From Novakomyces olei (lineage: Eukaryota > Ascomycota > Novakomycetes > Novakomycetales > Novakomycetaceae), in the NCBI GenBank assembly GCA_016906335.1, contig JADEYG010000004.1, forward strand, positions 347,001 through 411,000: a stretch of 64,000 nucleotides of DNA, read 5' to 3'. The first letter of the stretch is position 1. The number at the start of each line of letters is the position of its first letter. Shown in pieces: positions 21,802-32,713 of the stretch. The notes beneath the pieces were generated by a model. It worked only from the letters and a program-made list of their open reading frames with translations, did not search any database and had not been told where the DNA came from. The translations under genes and the position numbers were made by a program.

Positions 21802-22968
21802 ATGGCTAAAGCGAACGTTCTACTTGTCGGGGCTGGAGGCATTGGCACAATTTCAGCCCTCAACTTGGAGACTGGTGGCCGTGCTCAGGTCACTGCTATT
21901 CTTCGCTCAAACTATGACGAAGTAGTCAAGAACGGGTTCAACATCCGGTCCGTGGACCATGGTATCGTAAACGGCTTCAAGCCCACTACAGGTATGATTT
22001 ATTGCTGTCCATTGCCCTTCTAATAGTATTCAGTTTTGAAGAGCATCCCCGATGTGGAGAAGGAAGGCTTACCGCCTTTCAAGTACGTCGTCTGCGCTAC
22101 CAAGAACTATGCAGATATCCCACCGTCAGTCGCCGATCTTTTACGCCCGGCTGTGACCCCAGGCTACTCTGTCATCGTTCTTGTGCAAAACGGTTTGAAT
22201 ATTGACAAGCCCTTGTTGGCCGCGTACCCTAAGAATGTCATCCTCTCTGGAACCAGCTTCTGCGGCTCTCATCAAATCTCGCCGGCCGAGATTTTGCATG
22301 AGGACAACGACAAATTGTTCATTGGCGCTTTCCGTAACCCGAACTTGGACCCGGCTTCTGAGGACAAGGAAGCCAAGGAGTTTTGCGAGATCTATAGTGC
22401 TGGTGGCAAATGCGTCTGTGAACATCAGCCAGATGTTGGATTCACCCGCTGGAGGAAATTGCTGTATAACGCGTGCCTCAATTCTCTTTGCGCTATCACT
22501 GATCTTGATACTGGAAGAATGCAATTGGCTGACGGAGCTGTTGAGACTTTAGTTCGTCCAGCAATGGAGGAAATACGTGCTGCAGCAAAGGCTTTCGGTC
22601 ACGATCTTCCCGCTGATCTTGTGGACTTTATGATTAAACTGGACCCTATTACAATGTACAACCCACCCAGTATGCAGGTTGACATGCGCAATGTAAGATT
22701 GACTAGATCTTTAATTAATTAATTAATTAATAATTTCATTTATTTATTTAACTTCATTCAATCATCAATTGCTAACTCTTTTCAGAGTCGATTCACCGAG
22801 TTTGAAAACATTGTCGGCGAGCCTGTACGTGAGGGCACTGCGCGTGGAGTACCAATGCCGATTCTCACTGTTGTTTACAACCTTTTGAAGGCCATGCAAT
22901 GGAAAGTCAAGGAGGCAAAGGGTATGGTCAGTATCCCGGCGCAAGTTGACCACACCAACACTTCGTAA
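21802..22968 (+). CDS. ketopantoate reductase-like (ApbA/PanE family) oxidoreductase
   Basis: NADPH-dependent 2-ketoacid reductase family; the founding reaction converts 2-dehydropantoate to pantoate for coenzyme A synthesis. Three exons: 21802-21991, 22034-22692, 22786-22968, 343 residues. Introns of 42 and 93 nt; the second contains a TTAA-rich run and GCTAAC before the acceptor. Seen: N-terminal Rossmann motif LLVGAGGIGTISALNL, then VQNGLNID, and the C-terminal helical domain with KLLYNACLNSLCAITDLD, which contains the catalytic Lys and Asn typical of the fold. The second exon join gives VDMRN-SRFTEFENIVGEPV, matching the family. Fungi have several paralogues acting on other 2-oxoacids, so pantothenate synthesis is likely but not proven. 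Confidence 0.9.
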
Positions 22969-23470
22969 ATAGTCGAGTTTAGCTTTGTGTCATGAAAAAA
23001 TGTATAATTGGTTTTGACTTTATGTCTTTGAAAAAATTAGAAGCAATAAAATTACAACATTAAACGAGACATGTCTCATAGGGCAGATTGGTCGCATATG
23101 CGTTTCATTCCCCTGTAAATAGCCTTTTCTGTAGTGAATAAAGATCCAGTTTGGTAAGCGCAGTGAACGGTATTGCGAGACCTTGGGCTGAGTAGCATTG
23201 CTTTTGTGGCTTTTGTATCGTACTATAATTTGCATGGCGTATGTTTCGGATAAAATTTCAGTTCAAGAGAATGATTGGATTGATTAGATAGTGTGATCGT
23301 AATTTTCATTTATTCTAACGTGAGTTTTGTTCTTTAGTTTTATATAATCATATATTTTAGAAGTCTCTCATGTGAATCGATTACTTCGATTATACCATCC
23401 AAGGTGAAAACAACCTTTCCAAACACGAATGGATCCACCTAATTCAATTCGCTATTCATCGCTTGAATAT
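22969..23470. other. convergent intergenic region
   Basis: Space between two tail-to-tail genes. No gene recognised. Probably contains both 3' ends. Confidence 0.45.
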
Positions 23471-24797
23471 CTATTTGCTTTTCAGACCGAGACGCTCTGC
23501 CTCTGAGCGAATTAAAGCAGGATAACCACTCACTACGCTTTCACTGGTAGGCTCCCAGCCCAATTGGAGCCTTGCTCGCTTTCCCGTTAGAATCGCATTT
23601 GTGCCCCAAATGGCAGCCGCATGGAAGCTGAGAGAATTGGCTTCGTCAGCGGAAATTTCCTCTGTCTCTGGCTTCTCGATATAACCTTGTTCATACGCTT
23701 GTTTTGCGATAGCGCGTCCAATCTCGCCAAATGACTAGAAAACATTAGCATCAAGTGGCAAAAATTCCGTGGTTGCAATAAACTAAAATTTGCAGCGATA
23801 GAGCCCTACAATTTTCTCATTTTCTGGGACATAGATTCCATTGTCGTCCCAAGCATTAGTTTTTTCTGCAATCGCGGAATCTAACAATAAACCAAACAGT
23901 TTGCCCAAGTCGTGAATATGAACAGCACTCCAAACATTTAGACCTTTTCCAATAACTGGTGCTTTTCCTCTTTGCAGGGTCAATTGAGCAATTTCAGGAG
24001 ACTGAATGCTTCGTTTGTTGACAGGGCCTTCACCAGATCCGTGGATAATTGGTCCCACAATCAATGCAGTATGGACTTTAGCCCCGTCTTGATCAATAAT
24101 AAGGTTGTCAACTTTACGGGCAGGATTGCCCTTGATAATTTCCCTGATCTTCTTGGTGTCTTCAATATCATCGTAAGCCTTGTCAGATGCCTCTCCATAT
24201 CGACCAGCAGCAATTTCTTCTGCTGCCACTACCGTGGCCCCAGACATTTGGACCCAGTAGCCTGAATTATCAGACTTTTGCAATAATGTTTACTATTTTT
24301 AATTGACATACCAGGTTTTTCTTTCTCTCGAAGTCCTTGTGCAATAGCAAATGCGCTAGGGAAGTGACCAGCGCTGGCGAGGTCTTTAAAGCTAGCGTAA
24401 GCGCAATGAACGTTGACGGCAATTAAAAGTCAAGCAATTGACAGAGAACGAGGATCCATTTTGATTAACGGAGAAAACAAAGGAAATTAGTATAAATAGC
24501 CAAAATTTTGGACAAAGCAAGTATAGCACATACGGAAAACAACATCAGCGTCCTTTGCTTCTTTGCGAATGATGTCAGTGCTGTCAAGATCGCCGTTCAC
24601 TATTCGCACGTTTGGATAAGCTTTTTGAACCTCATTGGCCTTTTTAAGATCGCGAATAAGGCAGGAGATGGACAGATTTGAAGCCTTTGAGCTGATACTG
24701 TAAAGAGCCTCGCCTCCGATTAGGCCAGTGGCGCCTGTCCTGGTGACGATCAGACTCGGAGTCAAAAGGAATCGACTTACAAGAATACTTTAGTCAT
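23471..24797 (-). CDS. NAD(P)-binding epimerase/dehydratase-like protein; one intron lacks an AG acceptor
   Basis: Extended short-chain dehydrogenase/NmrA-type Rossmann protein. Exons on the minus strand: 24797-24781 (17 nt, MTKVF), 24739-24534, an exon of uncertain start near 24413 to 24312, 24261-23810, 23734-23471. Joins are supported by FLTGATGLIGG across intron 1, KPGYWVQMSGATVV across intron 3 and NEKISFGEIGRAIA across intron 4. The C-terminus reads RLQLGWEPTSESV, as in intact homologues. The odd point is intron 2. After donor GTATGT the protein should continue VVFHCAYASF, but no AG occurs at or before that join; the first AG downstream gives the wrong frame. The gene may use a non-canonical acceptor, carry a splice-site mutation, or contain a sequencing error. 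Its substrate is unknown. Confidence 0.72.
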
Positions 24798-26056
24798 CTC
24801 AGGTATAGAATTGAACTTTGGCAAAGACAAGATAATCAATCTATCTGAAGGAAACTACAGAAGCCTTTATAATGTAAGCAGTATACTTCGATTCGATTGC
24901 ACAAGCTCGCAGACTCGTAGAATTAGCAACTTTTCCCGATTGGCTGATTAATCAATAACAACAGGTCGCGACCGTATTAGTCTGCTTTAGCGGTGGAGAG
25001 TATACATGATATCAGCCTTTCCTTGATAAAATATAATACACTTCGCCCGCCGACATATCAAATAAAATGGTCATAATCACTATCCTAATAATATTAAAAT
25101 GCAGCTTATCTTACTTGTAATATACCGTATCAATGGTCGCTTGAACGCGACGGGGATAATTTCCTATCTAATCGCAGCTCTAAACGATCATTTGGGTTAC
25201 GTGATTGCATCATAATCAAGATTGACTCGTTTTAATCGTCATCGGCAAAAGATTAGTAGAGCTTTCGTGTTGCATTGCACACTTGTATATGGAATTTATA
25301 CAGAAGTACGTTTTCCGCGTCGCGAAATGGCACATACACGTTTCAGTTCTACGACAAGACAGAGTGTGCTAATGAGAGTGCTTGCCTGCTTTACTCTAAA
25401 ATTCATAGTCTTTTTTCGAGCAAAAATTTTAACTTATTAATTGATAAAGCCACCGTGACTAGTTTAATGAACTTTCGAATTGAATTGTAAACCGCTCATA
25501 TTACGCGCAGCATCGAAAGACATTTTACGCTTTGCTTTTTGAAGCATTGTGTGCGTTCTCCACGAGGGCCTCTAATGAAAACAGAAATTGTAGATCGAAA
25601 TCAAACTTGCCCACGTCGTCATCTATCTCATCGTCATCGCTAAACGAACTGCGTTCTGCCGAACTTTGTATTTCAATTGTTTGTGTCTTTTAATTTCTCG
25701 GGCCGGGAACCCGATCAGATCAAATAAATTATGAGCGTAGACGCGATAAGGGGCTCTCATTTATAATGAAACTCCCGATATATCCAAAACGGGAGAGAGA
25801 TGGGCAAAGCGAACAATCGTTTAATAAATTATTTTCATACGGAGACAGTTTTCAGGAATTTAAAAAACAAATCTGTAATATCAGCCGTATATTCATTGTT
25901 GCTAATAATTCAAAAATCATTTAAATTACATTCTTTCGTTGCACTTCAAAGTAGTAATTAGTCAAGTTTCTTCCCTTTCTAATACAAATAACGAATCTTT
26001 AAAATCATTTTTAATACTGATTTAAAAATCTGCCATTATATAGAGGCATCAATAAT
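24798..26056. other. intergenic region, about 1.26 kb
   Basis: No family or RNA gene recognised; AT-rich, with short ORFs only. It should include the promoter of the epimerase-like gene and the 3' end of the D-2-hydroxyacid dehydrogenase gene. Confidence 0.5.
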
Positions 26057-27109
26057 CTATTTAGCTTTTGCAGCGTCATATTGCTTTTTGTTAACAGGCG
26101 GTGTTACAAACACTCCCTGAGTTAAAAACGCGGTGATGTTCTTCATCGCATTTAACTCAAAATTCACCCATGTATCGACAGCACCACCAGCATTGTGGCA
26201 AGTCATAGAAACATTTCGCATACGCGCAAGTACAGGATTAACATTAGGCTCATCGTAGAAAACGTCCAAGCCAGCTGCTGCCAATTTCCCAGACTCTAGA
26301 GCCTTAATAAGTGCCTTTTCATCGACGGTTCGGCCACGTGACGTATTAATAAGACGTGAGCCCCTTCGCATTACGGCGAGAGCCTTCTCGTCCACAATAT
26401 GATGTGTAAACTTGTTGTACGGGACAGATAATATAACAATCTCAACCGTCTTCAACAAATCATAGAGATCTGAATGAAAAACGGCATTGTACTGATCTTC
26501 AAATTGCTCATCTGCTCTTACAATATCATAATAATGTACCTTGAGACCAAAAGCAGAATGCAGCTTTTTTATCGCAAGCTTTCCGATACTTCCTAATCCC
26601 ACAATTCCCACAGTGAATGAGGAAACGTTACGTGAGATAGGCGGAACATTGTTGTGAGCATCCAGAAATTGGTCCCGATCACAAGATTTTGCTGCCTCTT
26701 GCGACCAAGTGGTATTGCGGCAAACAGATATTAGATGCCAGATCATAAGATCCGAAACAGCATCGTCCGAGCAACTTGCCCCATTGCAATAAAAAATTCC
26801 TTGACGGGCAAGCGCATCTACATCGGCCCAGTTATATCCGGCGCCGGCAGAGGCAAAAATAGAAACAGACCGTGGAAGCAGAGATATCAATTCCTCGTCC
26901 CACATGCCCATCTCATCGCCCGAATTCCAGAAGGGACGGAAAATAGCACTAAAATCGCCAAATTTTTTGGACACCAATGCAGCTTTAAAGGATTCTCTAT
27001 TCGGACAATCATTGCGAACGACTTCAAAATGTGACAGGAATTCTTTAGAATAGTAATCAAGGTTGTAACGGACTTGGTCGCCAATGTGAAGCACAATTGG
27101 CTTTGCCAT
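26057..27109 (-). CDS. D-isomer-specific 2-hydroxyacid dehydrogenase
   Basis: NAD(P)-dependent interconversion of a D-2-hydroxyacid and its 2-oxoacid (glyoxylate/hydroxypyruvate reductase type). Single exon, 350 residues. Seen: the cofactor-binding TVGIVGLGSIGKLAIKKL, the helix LINTSRGRTVDEKAL containing the catalytic Arg, AGLDVFYDEPNVNP with the catalytic Glu, and MTCHNAGGAVDTW with the catalytic His. The family's three catalytic residues are therefore present. No targeting sequence or membrane segment. The next gene upstream on the same strand is HSF1, and downstream lies the epimerase-like gene. Together with the FMN enzyme and ketopantoate-reductase-like gene, several 2-oxo/2-hydroxyacid enzymes sit within 8 kb, though on mixed strands. 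Confidence 0.93.
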   Translation of the reverse strand: MAKPIVLHIGDQVRYNLDYYSKEFLSHFEVVRNDCPNRESFKAALVSKKFGDFSAIFRPFWNSGDEMGMWDEELISLLPRSVSIFASAGAGYNWADVDALARQGIFYCNGASCSDDAVSDLMIWHLISVCRNTTWSQEAAKSCDRDQFLDAHNNVPPISRNVSSFTVGIVGLGSIGKLAIKKLHSAFGLKVHYYDIVRADEQFEDQYNAVFHSDLYDLLKTVEIVILSVPYNKFTHHIVDEKALAVMRRGSRLINTSRGRTVDEKALIKALESGKLAAAGLDVFYDEPNVNPVLARMRNVSMTCHNAGGAVDTWVNFELNAMKNITAFLTQGVFVTPPVNKKQYDAAKAK

Positions 27110-28036
27110 TGCTTGGGATTGGTAAGCTTGCTAAAGAAAAACGGTTCACACCCTCGAAGGGAAAGCTTCAGCCAAATAGACGAAGCATTTTCTCCTCATT
27201 TTACTAATTGCCAAACCCCAGCTTTGAAAGGTGGGATCCCCACGACGTATCCCACAGTCACGATTGCTTGTCGCTAATGCAAGGAACTTTATGGTTATGT
27301 TTTCGCACGATCATACTACTTGATGAGATATGTGTATTCTGGACAAGTAAGTGTCTTCGGCAGTTGAGTAGACTACAAATATCGCTAATGTAGATTTTAT
27401 TTAAGAAATTTTGATGAATTTGCGTTTTTCGCACTGCAGCATAATAATAGACGCTATTTCATAGCTTTGATTTGACGATCTTTTCTGCATTTTTATTGCA
27501 TTTAGATATTATGCTACCCGATGCTCAGTGTATTGTAGTGAAATGAACTTGCTAATTTCTATTATTATATTGGAGATTACTGGTAGTATTATTTACGTAG
27601 GGGCAAATATTTGCTGGACCAATTGTGAAAATCTCACTGAACGGCCTGTTCTAGTGATCTTGTGAGCTTTCTCTATTGTGCGCGCTGGCAGACTATATAC
27701 AGCCTTTTAATGCAACCGCTTATTATTTTTGTCCAATGCGTACGTACTATACGAGAGAAAACGGGCCCGACGACGGCTCTAACTCTGACTATGCTCAAAT
27801 AGAGATAAATTAGTGTTAAATTAAGTGTTAAATTAAATGAGAACAGTTACGCAACCATTTTCGAACGACTATATCGAACCGATAATTATACAAATCTGAC
27901 AAAATCAAATCCACTATACCATATTGACTATAAAAAGTGCTGAGCAATAAACGGAAACCCCGGTGAAAAAGAACACATACATATATTTATTTGAATATAT
28001 ATGTAGAAGATTAAAATAGAAAAACAAAACCTTAAA
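27110..28036. other. intergenic region
   Basis: 3' flank of HSF1 and promoter of the D-2-hydroxyacid dehydrogenase, both on the minus strand. No gene recognised. Confidence 0.5.
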
Positions 28037-30621
28037 CTACCCTCTCATTTTGCGTTTCTTAGTAGGTAAGGAATCCCGTAAATTATTCGTCTCCCCGTTA
28101 ATATAATTGGGTGATGCCAATGATGAAGATGAGGATGATGAAGAAGATGGCGGAGGTGGTGAAGCCTCTGCTGATGCTCCTGCAGGCAAAGAAGCACTGG
28201 AAACTTGTGGAGAAACTGTAGTCTGCTTTGATGTCCTTGTTGTTGTATTTTCACTCGTACTTTTGACATCATTATTCGTACTATTCTCGGGTGAAGAGTG
28301 CAGGGATTCGAACCGGTGTCGAGCCGTTAGCGAATCGTCTTCCTGAGCAGCATCGGAACCTCCGGGTCCGGGCCTTGGTGAAAGGTTGGCAAAATCACTG
28401 TACATATCCCCATTTCCTCCATATTCTGAAAGAAGTCAGTAAGAAAATACAAATACAAATACAAACATATATACAAATAAATATTTATAAATAAAGATAT
28501 AGTATATTTGATAATCAAATCTTACCATTCATATTAAAAACATCGTCCATATTTTGCTGAGCGTCGAGCGGCTCAAACCGTTTTGCTGCGTCCACCATGT
28601 TCCCGTTATTATTGCCAACATCCTCAAGATCTGTGACATCCACACCCAATAATTGAGCAAGGCTCTCAAGACTCTGCTCACTATCAGCCAGCCGTGATTC
28701 TATATTCTCTAGCGTCATATTTGGATTATATTGCAAAAGCCAGTCTGGCTGTACCTGACCATTTTCCGTGCCAGGAACAGGTCCCGGAACAGACCCCGGT
28801 GTAGAGCCGGGAACGGATCCGGTTACGGATCCGTACCCGTTGACCTGCTGTGTGGGATTTGCTCCGTACGTGGGCTGAGAACCGATTGGGGCAGAAGCAT
28901 TGCCGCTCTTCAAAGAAGACTGTGTGGACGGTTTGCTGTTAGCATAAATACTTTTCGCTGATGGATGAGGCCGTCGATGAGACAAAGTTAAGGCAGAATT
29001 TGTGCGTGCCAAAGGCGGTGGAGGCGGAGTAGATGGATTGTACACAGGACTCTGTTTCCGAGGTGTCCGGTTACCGTTTCCAAATTGACCCGTATAATTT
29101 AATAATTCTGAGAAATCTGTATCGTTGTCTCCAGCGGCTCCTGATGGAGTCGCTATTGCAGGAGAGCCGGCGGAAGAATAACCGGAGCCTGTTGAATTTG
29201 GAACGGGAGAGAATCTTCCAGCGGAATTGGCATCCGAACTTCCAGGAGCAGCAGCCAGCAGATGGTTCCGATGTTTTCCCTTGTCGTACATGCCAGCAAG
29301 AAACTTTATAATTCGATCAATTGTCTGCTGCTGTTGTTGCTGACGTTCTCTAGCAGACAATTCTTCTCTCCACATGGTCTCGTTGTCCTGCTGGACTCTC
29401 CGCAAATCTGCCGACAGAGTCATTTGATGTTTCCGAATAGCTTGAATCTCGCTCATAAGAGCAGCGATATCCAGATTGTTCGTGTCCTGCGGGCCACCTC
29501 GTTTCCTTGTTACTAGACACAGCAGATCAGGCTGATCTCGGATAAAGTTTGGGTTAGAGAATTCCAACATTTCCGTAGGACTGTCGGATTTGAGCACGCC
29601 CTGTTGAATATGAGGGACTTTATGGAAACCGTACACTGATATTAGAATGTTATATAGAAATAAGATAAGAAAGAGAGAAAGTAAGAAATAAAATAAGAAA
29701 TAAAATAAGAAATAAAATAAGAGAGAAAGAGAGGCTTTGCATTGTTTCTTGAACTGTTAAACACAAGCGATTACGTTTTAAAAGGTTTTAAAGATTGATT
29801 ATTAACGTATAAAAGTAGAAGTTAACAAAAATCAATTAAAGAAAAAAAAAAGAATAAGAAAAGCTTCCAAAAAGTACAAATCCAAAAGTCAATTTCCACA
29901 ACTTACTATTTAGTTGGCGCACAAATGACGAGAAGTTGCTGTGCTTAAAATAATACGGCAGCACTTGATTCGTAAAGCTCTCCTGTCCGATAACTAATAT
30001 TAGAAAATTCACAAAAAAGTGCTTACCCAAAAAAGATTCTCCAGAATCGGACCACTTGATCATTGGATCAGTACCAGGATCATTAACCATTCTGTAATTA
30101 GCACAAGTAAGACAGAAGACTCGTAGAGAGTCAATTGCTAAAACGCAGCCATAGTGAACCCAAACAAAAATTGCCAAGATTAAAACTTGAGCAGATCATA
30201 TCAACAGCGATAAACTCTGAAACCCTAAATCAAAAGCGCAAAAGAAACCATTTCAGCGGTGCCAAACCTACGTGTATAGCTTGTTTAAAAACTGTGGAAC
30301 GTTCTTCAAATTAGGCGTCGGTTTGCTCGGACCCGCGGTACCCGCAGATCCTAAAAATTCACTGTTTCGGAAATCATTACTGCGATCTAATGCCGAAGGC
30401 GGCGGCGAAGCTTTTGATCGCGGTACCGTCAAGTGCCGCGATAATGGAACCAGGTCTTGCGACATGTAATCCGGGACCACCGCTTCTGAGTCCGGAATCG
30501 CCAAAGGCTCTATCGCGTTTGTCGCATCATCAATTGCTGAATTCTCTGTAGCAGACGTCACATTCGGCAAGTCGCTCAAGTCCACGTCTAACCCATCATC
30601 CTCTGTTTTGACACCGGACAT
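28037..30621 (-). CDS. HSF1: heat shock transcription factor
   Basis: Nuclear trimeric activator that binds heat shock elements and drives chaperone genes. Five exons on the minus strand: 30621-30272, 30091-30027, 29993-29907, 29635-28526, 28425-28037; 666 residues. Introns are 180, 33, 271 and 100 nt. The winged-helix DNA-binding domain (about residues 108-215) is split by three introns and joins cleanly: [15 protein letters not shown], then [15 protein letters not shown], then the recognition-helix region [20 protein letters not shown]. It is followed by a predicted coiled coil (about 225-285, ending in a Gln run), the trimerisation region. The C-terminal half is low-complexity (Ser, Pro, Gly), as expected for activation regions, and ends with the basic TKKRKMRG. 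An acidic N-terminus of about 105 residues precedes the domain. Confidence 0.94.
29670..29735. repeat. AAATAAAATAAG tandem repeat in HSF1 intron 3
   Basis: About 65 bases of AAATAAAATAAG-like units, wholly within the 271-nt intron (29906-29636) of the HSF1-like gene. Confidence 0.8.
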
Positions 30622-31233
30622 ATTGCTACGTTAGTAGTGTGTAAGCGGGTCGCCTGTCGCGCTGCTGCTGCTGCAGACGCGATTCTGGCTTTGTAGATTG
30701 CTGCACCCAAAGGCTGCCGAAATTTATATACGCCAAATTTATTGTGAATAATTTAATGTAACACAACACCTAAAATTATTTCGCCAATGTCGCTGTGTAT
30801 ATAATCTTGCACACACACTGCGATAAATACACGGGGCCCGTCTTCTTATTGGCAGAGCCCTCGCACATAAAATGTGGCATATATATCTGCGTAAGGAATA
30901 ACAGTATATAATGTACTATAGAAAAGATAATAGTTTCTTCGTTACTTGCTCATCTGCTAATCTCTTCAAGTTACGAACAAGTAGATATTTACTTTTTATT
31001 TTATTTTATTTATTTTTATGTATTTATTGGATTATCGGTTTCGCAGATTGTCGCTGGCTCTGGTTGTGGACGCGTCGTTTGCATCTTTGTCCCTTTTCTT
31101 CAGCAGAAGCAGCAAAACATCGTAAAAGAGACTTTGGAAAAAGCAAAGTCAAGAGAGCCCTACATTTCTTTTGTTATCACGTTTCTTTAATAATTAAAGA
31201 GCAGCGCAAGATTCGGGCCTGAAATCACAGTGG
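30622..31233. promoter_or_regulatory. shared divergent promoter of HSF1 and SLD5
   Basis: The 612 bases between two divergent start codons must contain both promoters. Seen: a CTG/CAG-rich stretch just upstream of HSF1 and A/T-rich tracts toward SLD5. No individual factor site is claimed. Confidence 0.6.
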
Positions 31234-32182
31234 ATGGAAATTGATATTGATGAGCTGCTGAGGCAGGTCAATGGCTCGGATACAGACAAGGACCAATCAT
31301 CAGTAGAGGACGATGACAATGATGTACGGCTGGTGTGTCAAGCTTGGATTGCCGAGCGAGGCACGCCAGAATTGCAGCCTTATGAAAACGAGTTGATGAG
31401 AAGGTTACAGGCAAAAATACAAGTGCAGGTACGATAGTTAGTCAGAGGCCAAATTTGTTTCTTTTTCGACTCAATTCTACTCGCAGTTTGCTAATCAAAG
31501 ATTGAAACAATCGACACTATGAACGCTCGTGGTGAAAACGCGCTGGCTCTGACGGTTGTCTTGATGCAGACGGAACTGGAACGTGTGAAGTTCCTTGTTC
31601 GCTCTTACCTGCGGACACGAATCCATAAAATTGATCAATTTCCTGCTTATATTGCGCGTACAGCCGAGCAACTGTCGCGTCTCTCTTCTTCAGAGAAGCA
31701 GTACCTCGATCAGTAAGGAACAAACGAGATTAGTGATGCATTTACTAGCAAAAGCATTAGTATTTTTTTTTCAAAAGTCAAGATAGAAAAATGCTGGGGA
31801 CTAATGATTATATAAACGACATTTTATCTTTGAAAGAATTGAATAAAGCTAACAGAAAGGCACCAACGCATATTGAACCGTCATTTCTCAAGCAGTGTTC
31901 TTGTTGAATTACCGGAAAAGCACCGTCAAATGGATGACAATGATTCGGGCAATGTTTCGATGGTTGGCGGGCCTGACTTGGACAAAGCAGTTTTCTGTCG
32001 CATTGTACGTGATGTTCCACAGCCCATATCTACGGAAGCAGGGTAAGGACCGATATAGTCTGTGGTATTCAATTTACTAAGTGCCTAGCGACTCTATCCC
32101 ACTAAAGGCAGGCAGTTTATTTTTAATCCGCTATTCGTACGTGCGTGTTTTGGTCCTTAGTGGAAATGTTCAGGTGATTTGA
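31234..32182 (+). CDS. SLD5: GINS complex subunit Sld5
   Basis: Essential subunit of the GINS tetramer that, with Cdc45 and MCM2-7, forms the CMG replicative helicase. Four exons: 31234-31428, 31501-31712, 31860-32042, 32089-32182; 227 residues. Introns are 72, 147 and 46 nt; two acceptors end AAAG instead of pyrimidine-AG. Family segments in order: LVCQAWIAERGTPELQPYE, then ELERVKFLVRSYLRTRIHKI, SSSEKQYLDQHQRILNRHF across intron 2, GGPDLDKAVFCRIVRDV, and the C-terminal beta domain LKAGSLFLIRYSYVRVLVL ending SGNVQVI. The second exon cannot start at the first AG (31486) because of an in-frame stop; the AG at 31500 restores the frame. Divergent from HSF1. Confidence 0.9.
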
Positions 32183-32713
32183 AAGGCAGTCAAAATGAAA
32201 TCGAGCACAACAAGTCGTTACTCATTGATTTTTCTTTTTATTTCTGTGTAAAAAGGCGACTATGATATGTATGTATGCACATATATACAAATATGCGTTT
32301 TCCCTCTCGCGAATGGGAGAATTGGCTGCTTACAATTTTCTCTTTTAGCAACGCATTTGTATGGAATCATGTACATTTATAAGGATTATCTCTTATAAAA
32401 TGCCGTTACAGCCGATGAGAAAATGCATAATGTACGATGAGAATATTGCGTGGATGGACGAAATTTTGGCGAGAAGCCGGATAAAACGCTATTTGTAAAC
32501 CGGTCAGCGCTCGTTTTGTGTATATCGCCGAAGATATAGTGGAACGAATCTAAACTAAAAAAAAAAAAAGGAAGAAAAAAAGAAACAAAAATTATTTTAT
32601 ATTTGTCATTTTTTGTGATTATATAAATAATTTGAACGAACGAATAGAGATGAAAACGTTCCTCATTTGACCTGACTGTCGTTAACCGCTGACCAATACA
32701 GCAATCTTTAGCG
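32183..32713. other. intergenic region
   Basis: 3' flank of SLD5 and promoter of the first arrestin-like gene. Includes an A-rich tract near 32560-32590. No gene recognised. Confidence 0.5.

Noticed and set aside
28300-28325. B-box-like GGTTCGAATCC on the minus strand
   Set aside because: Falls within the last HSF1 exon; no A box or cloverleaf around it.
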